Origin: Citrobacter werkmanii NBRC 105721
GTDB lineage: Bacteria; Pseudomonadota; Gammaproteobacteria; Enterobacterales; Enterobacteriaceae
Length of the DNA stretch: 64,000 nucleotides
NCBI GenBank assembly: GCA_000759755.1
Contig: BBMW01000014.1
Coordinates: 1 to 64,000 of the forward strand
Direction: 5' to 3'
Made by a program: the position numbers and the translations under genes. Below, piece by piece: positions 62,623 through 64,000 of this stretch. The notes below the pieces were generated by a model, which searched no databases, had not been told where the DNA came from, and worked only from the letters and a program-made list of their open reading frames with translations. How positions within the stretch are numbered: position 1 is the stretch's first letter; each line of letters starts with the position of its first letter.

Positions 62623-63132
62623 TTAAGCTCGGGCGTTCAGGCGGTCGAGTTTTTCAACTTTCTGACGAATACGTTGTTGCTTCAACGGAGACAGATAATC
62701 GATAAACAGTTTACCGACCAGGTGATCCATTTCATGTTGAATGCAGATAGCGAGCAGGCCATCGGCTTCCAGTTCAAAAGATTTACCGTCGCGATTGAGC
62801 GCACGAATTTTTACTTTCTCAGCACGTGGTACTAACGCACGCTGTTCGGGGATAGACAGGCAACCTTCTTCAATGCCGGTTTCGCCATCTTTCTCCAGCA
62901 GCTCCGGGTTGATTAAAACCAACTGCTCGTCGCGATTTTCAGAGACATCAATAACAATGATGCGCTGATGGATATCGACCTGTGTTGCGGCCAGACCGAT
63001 ACCCTCTTCTGCGTACATCGTTTCGAACATATCATCAACGATACGCTGAATTTCTGCATTCACTTCTTCAACCGGCTTTGCGACTTTGCGAAGACGCTCG
63101 TCCGGAATATGTAACACTTGCAAAACTGACAT
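62623..63132 (-). CDS. def: Peptide deformylase
   Basis: A 169-residue Fe(II) metalloenzyme that removes the N-formyl group from nascent proteins, acting after Fmt. The three motifs are intact: [16 protein letters not shown] (metal Cys) and QHEMDHLVG (metal His pair and catalytic Glu). First gene of def-fmt, divergent from dprA. Confidence 0.98.
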   Translation of the reverse strand: MSVLQVLHIPDERLRKVAKPVEEVNAEIQRIVDDMFETMYAEEGIGLAATQVDIHQRIIVIDVSENRDEQLVLINPELLEKDGETGIEEGCLSIPEQRALVPRAEKVKIRALNRDGKSFELEADGLLAICIQHEMDHLVGKLFIDYLSPLKQQRIRQKVEKLDRLNARA

Positions 63133-63261
63133 AGTTATCCAGAGTTGTGTTCAGGAGTTGAAAAGATTATTACCTCTATTCTAGACAAAACCCCCTCTGA
63201 TTGACAGCATCAGTGACCAATCGCAAAGATTGCCAGGACTGCTTGTGGCAGGGGAGCAGGG

Positions 63262-64000
63262 ATGACCCAAATTGAAATTTGGCTACGTTTAGCGCAAGTG
63301 AATGAACTGTATGGTGATGAGATGGTGCGCCTTGCCCACTGGCTCAATGCCCAACCCTGTATTAACAACACGATACTCCAGCACGCAGGATTATCTTCCC
63401 GCCAGGCCATGCGCTTTTTAACCTTTTCAGAACAGTTACTGGAAAAAACGCTGCGTTGGTTGGAGCAGCCGAACCACCATTTAGTGGTTGCCGACAGCGA
63501 GCATTATCCGTCCCAGCTGCGCGTGATTGAAGATTATCCTGGGGTACTTTTCGTTGCCGGTACTCCCGCATGCCTGCATTCATTTCAGGTGGCCGTCGTC
63601 GGTAGTCGCCAACATTCATGGTATGGCGAACGTTGGGGGCGATTATTTTGCGAAAAGCTTGCCGCGTCTGGGGTGACGATAACCAGTGGGCTGGCCCGAG
63701 GGATTGATGGCGTGGCGCATAATGCGGCGATAAACCGACAAGGCACGAGTATTGCGGTGCTGGGAAATGGGCTTGAGACCATTCATCCACGACAGCATGT
63801 CCGTCTCGCTGAACGTCTGATCGAGTCCGGAGGCGCATTGGTGTCTGAGTTCCCATTAGATACGCTCCCGCTGCCGCGCAATTTTCCCCGACGAAATCGC
63901 ATTATCAGTGGTCTAAGTAAAGGTGTTCTGGTCGTTGAGGCCGCGCAGCGCAGCGGTTCATTGGTCACAGCACGCTGTGCGCTGGAACAAGGACGGGAGG
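63262..64000 (+). CDS. dprA: DNA processing protein DprA (Smf), N-terminal part (cut by window edge)
   Basis: Rightward frame open to the window edge, 246 codons visible of about 370. It starts MTQIEIWLRLAQVN at the ATG preceded by AGGGGAGCAGG. The Rossmann-like DNA-processing domain is recognisable (AVVGSRQHSWYGE, TITSGLARGIDGVAH, FPRRNRIISGLSKG). DprA loads RecA on single-stranded DNA during transformation in competent species; in enteric bacteria its role is less clear. Confidence 0.96.
   Translation, partial: MTQIEIWLRLAQVNELYGDEMVRLAHWLNAQPCINNTILQHAGLSSRQAMRFLTFSEQLLEKTLRWLEQPNHHLVVADSEHYPSQLRVIEDYPGVLFVAGTPACLHSFQVAVVGSRQHSWYGERWGRLFCEKLAASGVTITSGLARGIDGVAHNAAINRQGTSIAVLGNGLETIHPRQHVRLAERLIESGGALVSEFPLDTLPLPRNFPRRNRIISGLSKGVLVVEAAQRSGSLVTARCALEQGRE

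Overview
The window is chromosomal DNA of an enteric bacterium (Enterobacterales). Gene content and order match the E. coli/Salmonella segment from cysG through nirBDC, crp, the str-S10-spc-alpha ribosomal superoperons and trkA-fmt-def-dprA, with near-identical protein lengths. A bigA-type surface protein gene beside cysG (known from Salmonella), a short hopD-type prepilin peptidase beside bfr, and a malonate decarboxylase cluster (absent from E. coli K-12) together suggest Citrobacter or a close relative. The genus is inference. REP/BIME and ERIC elements support the enteric assignment.

Layout. 1-415: N-terminus of a BigA-like surface protein with 11-residue acidic/proline repeats. 751-6007: nitrite reduction operon nirBDC-cysG (leftward), with FNR and NarL/NarP sites upstream. 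6314-16880: tsgA, ppiA, yhfG-fic, pabA, argD, yhfK, crp, yhfA, prkB, yheU, yheT. 16962-28516: accessory block between yheT and yheS. It holds a divergent NAD-salvage unit (NrtR-type regulator versus a PRPP-synthetase-like gene plus nadV), the malonate decarboxylase operon mdcABCDEFGH and its LysR regulator mdcR. 28530-37227: yheS, kefGB, yheV, slyD, slyX, fkpA, yheO, tusDCB. 37353-41758: str operon (rpsL, rpsG, fusA, tufA). 41944-43150: bfd, bfr, hopD. 43530-57179: S10, spc and alpha operons, including secY, rpoA and the small genes rpmD and rpmJ. 57287-64000: yhdN, zntR, arfA, mscL (leftward), trkA-rsmB and fmt-def (leftward), and the start of dprA at the right edge.

How the parts work together. 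CysG makes the siroheme used by NirB, and NirC imports nitrite. In the accessory block, the PRPP-synthetase-like protein probably supplies PRPP to NadV, which turns nicotinamide into NMN. A strong inverted-repeat operator pair in the shared promoter region is the natural target of the NrtR-type regulator. MdcA/C/D/E form the decarboxylase, MdcB and MdcG build and attach its prosthetic group, MdcH primes the carrier with malonyl groups and MdcF imports malonate. The ribosomal operons show the expected control sites: S10 leader attenuator, S7 site and S4 leader.

Most of the window is ordinary conserved core. The parts most worth a second look are the nrtR/prs-like/nadV unit with its operators, the accessory block insertion point, the bigA repeat tract and the degenerate Fic motif. 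I found no CRISPR array, tRNA, rRNA, insertion sequence or prophage. I saw no clear evidence of a wholly new system.
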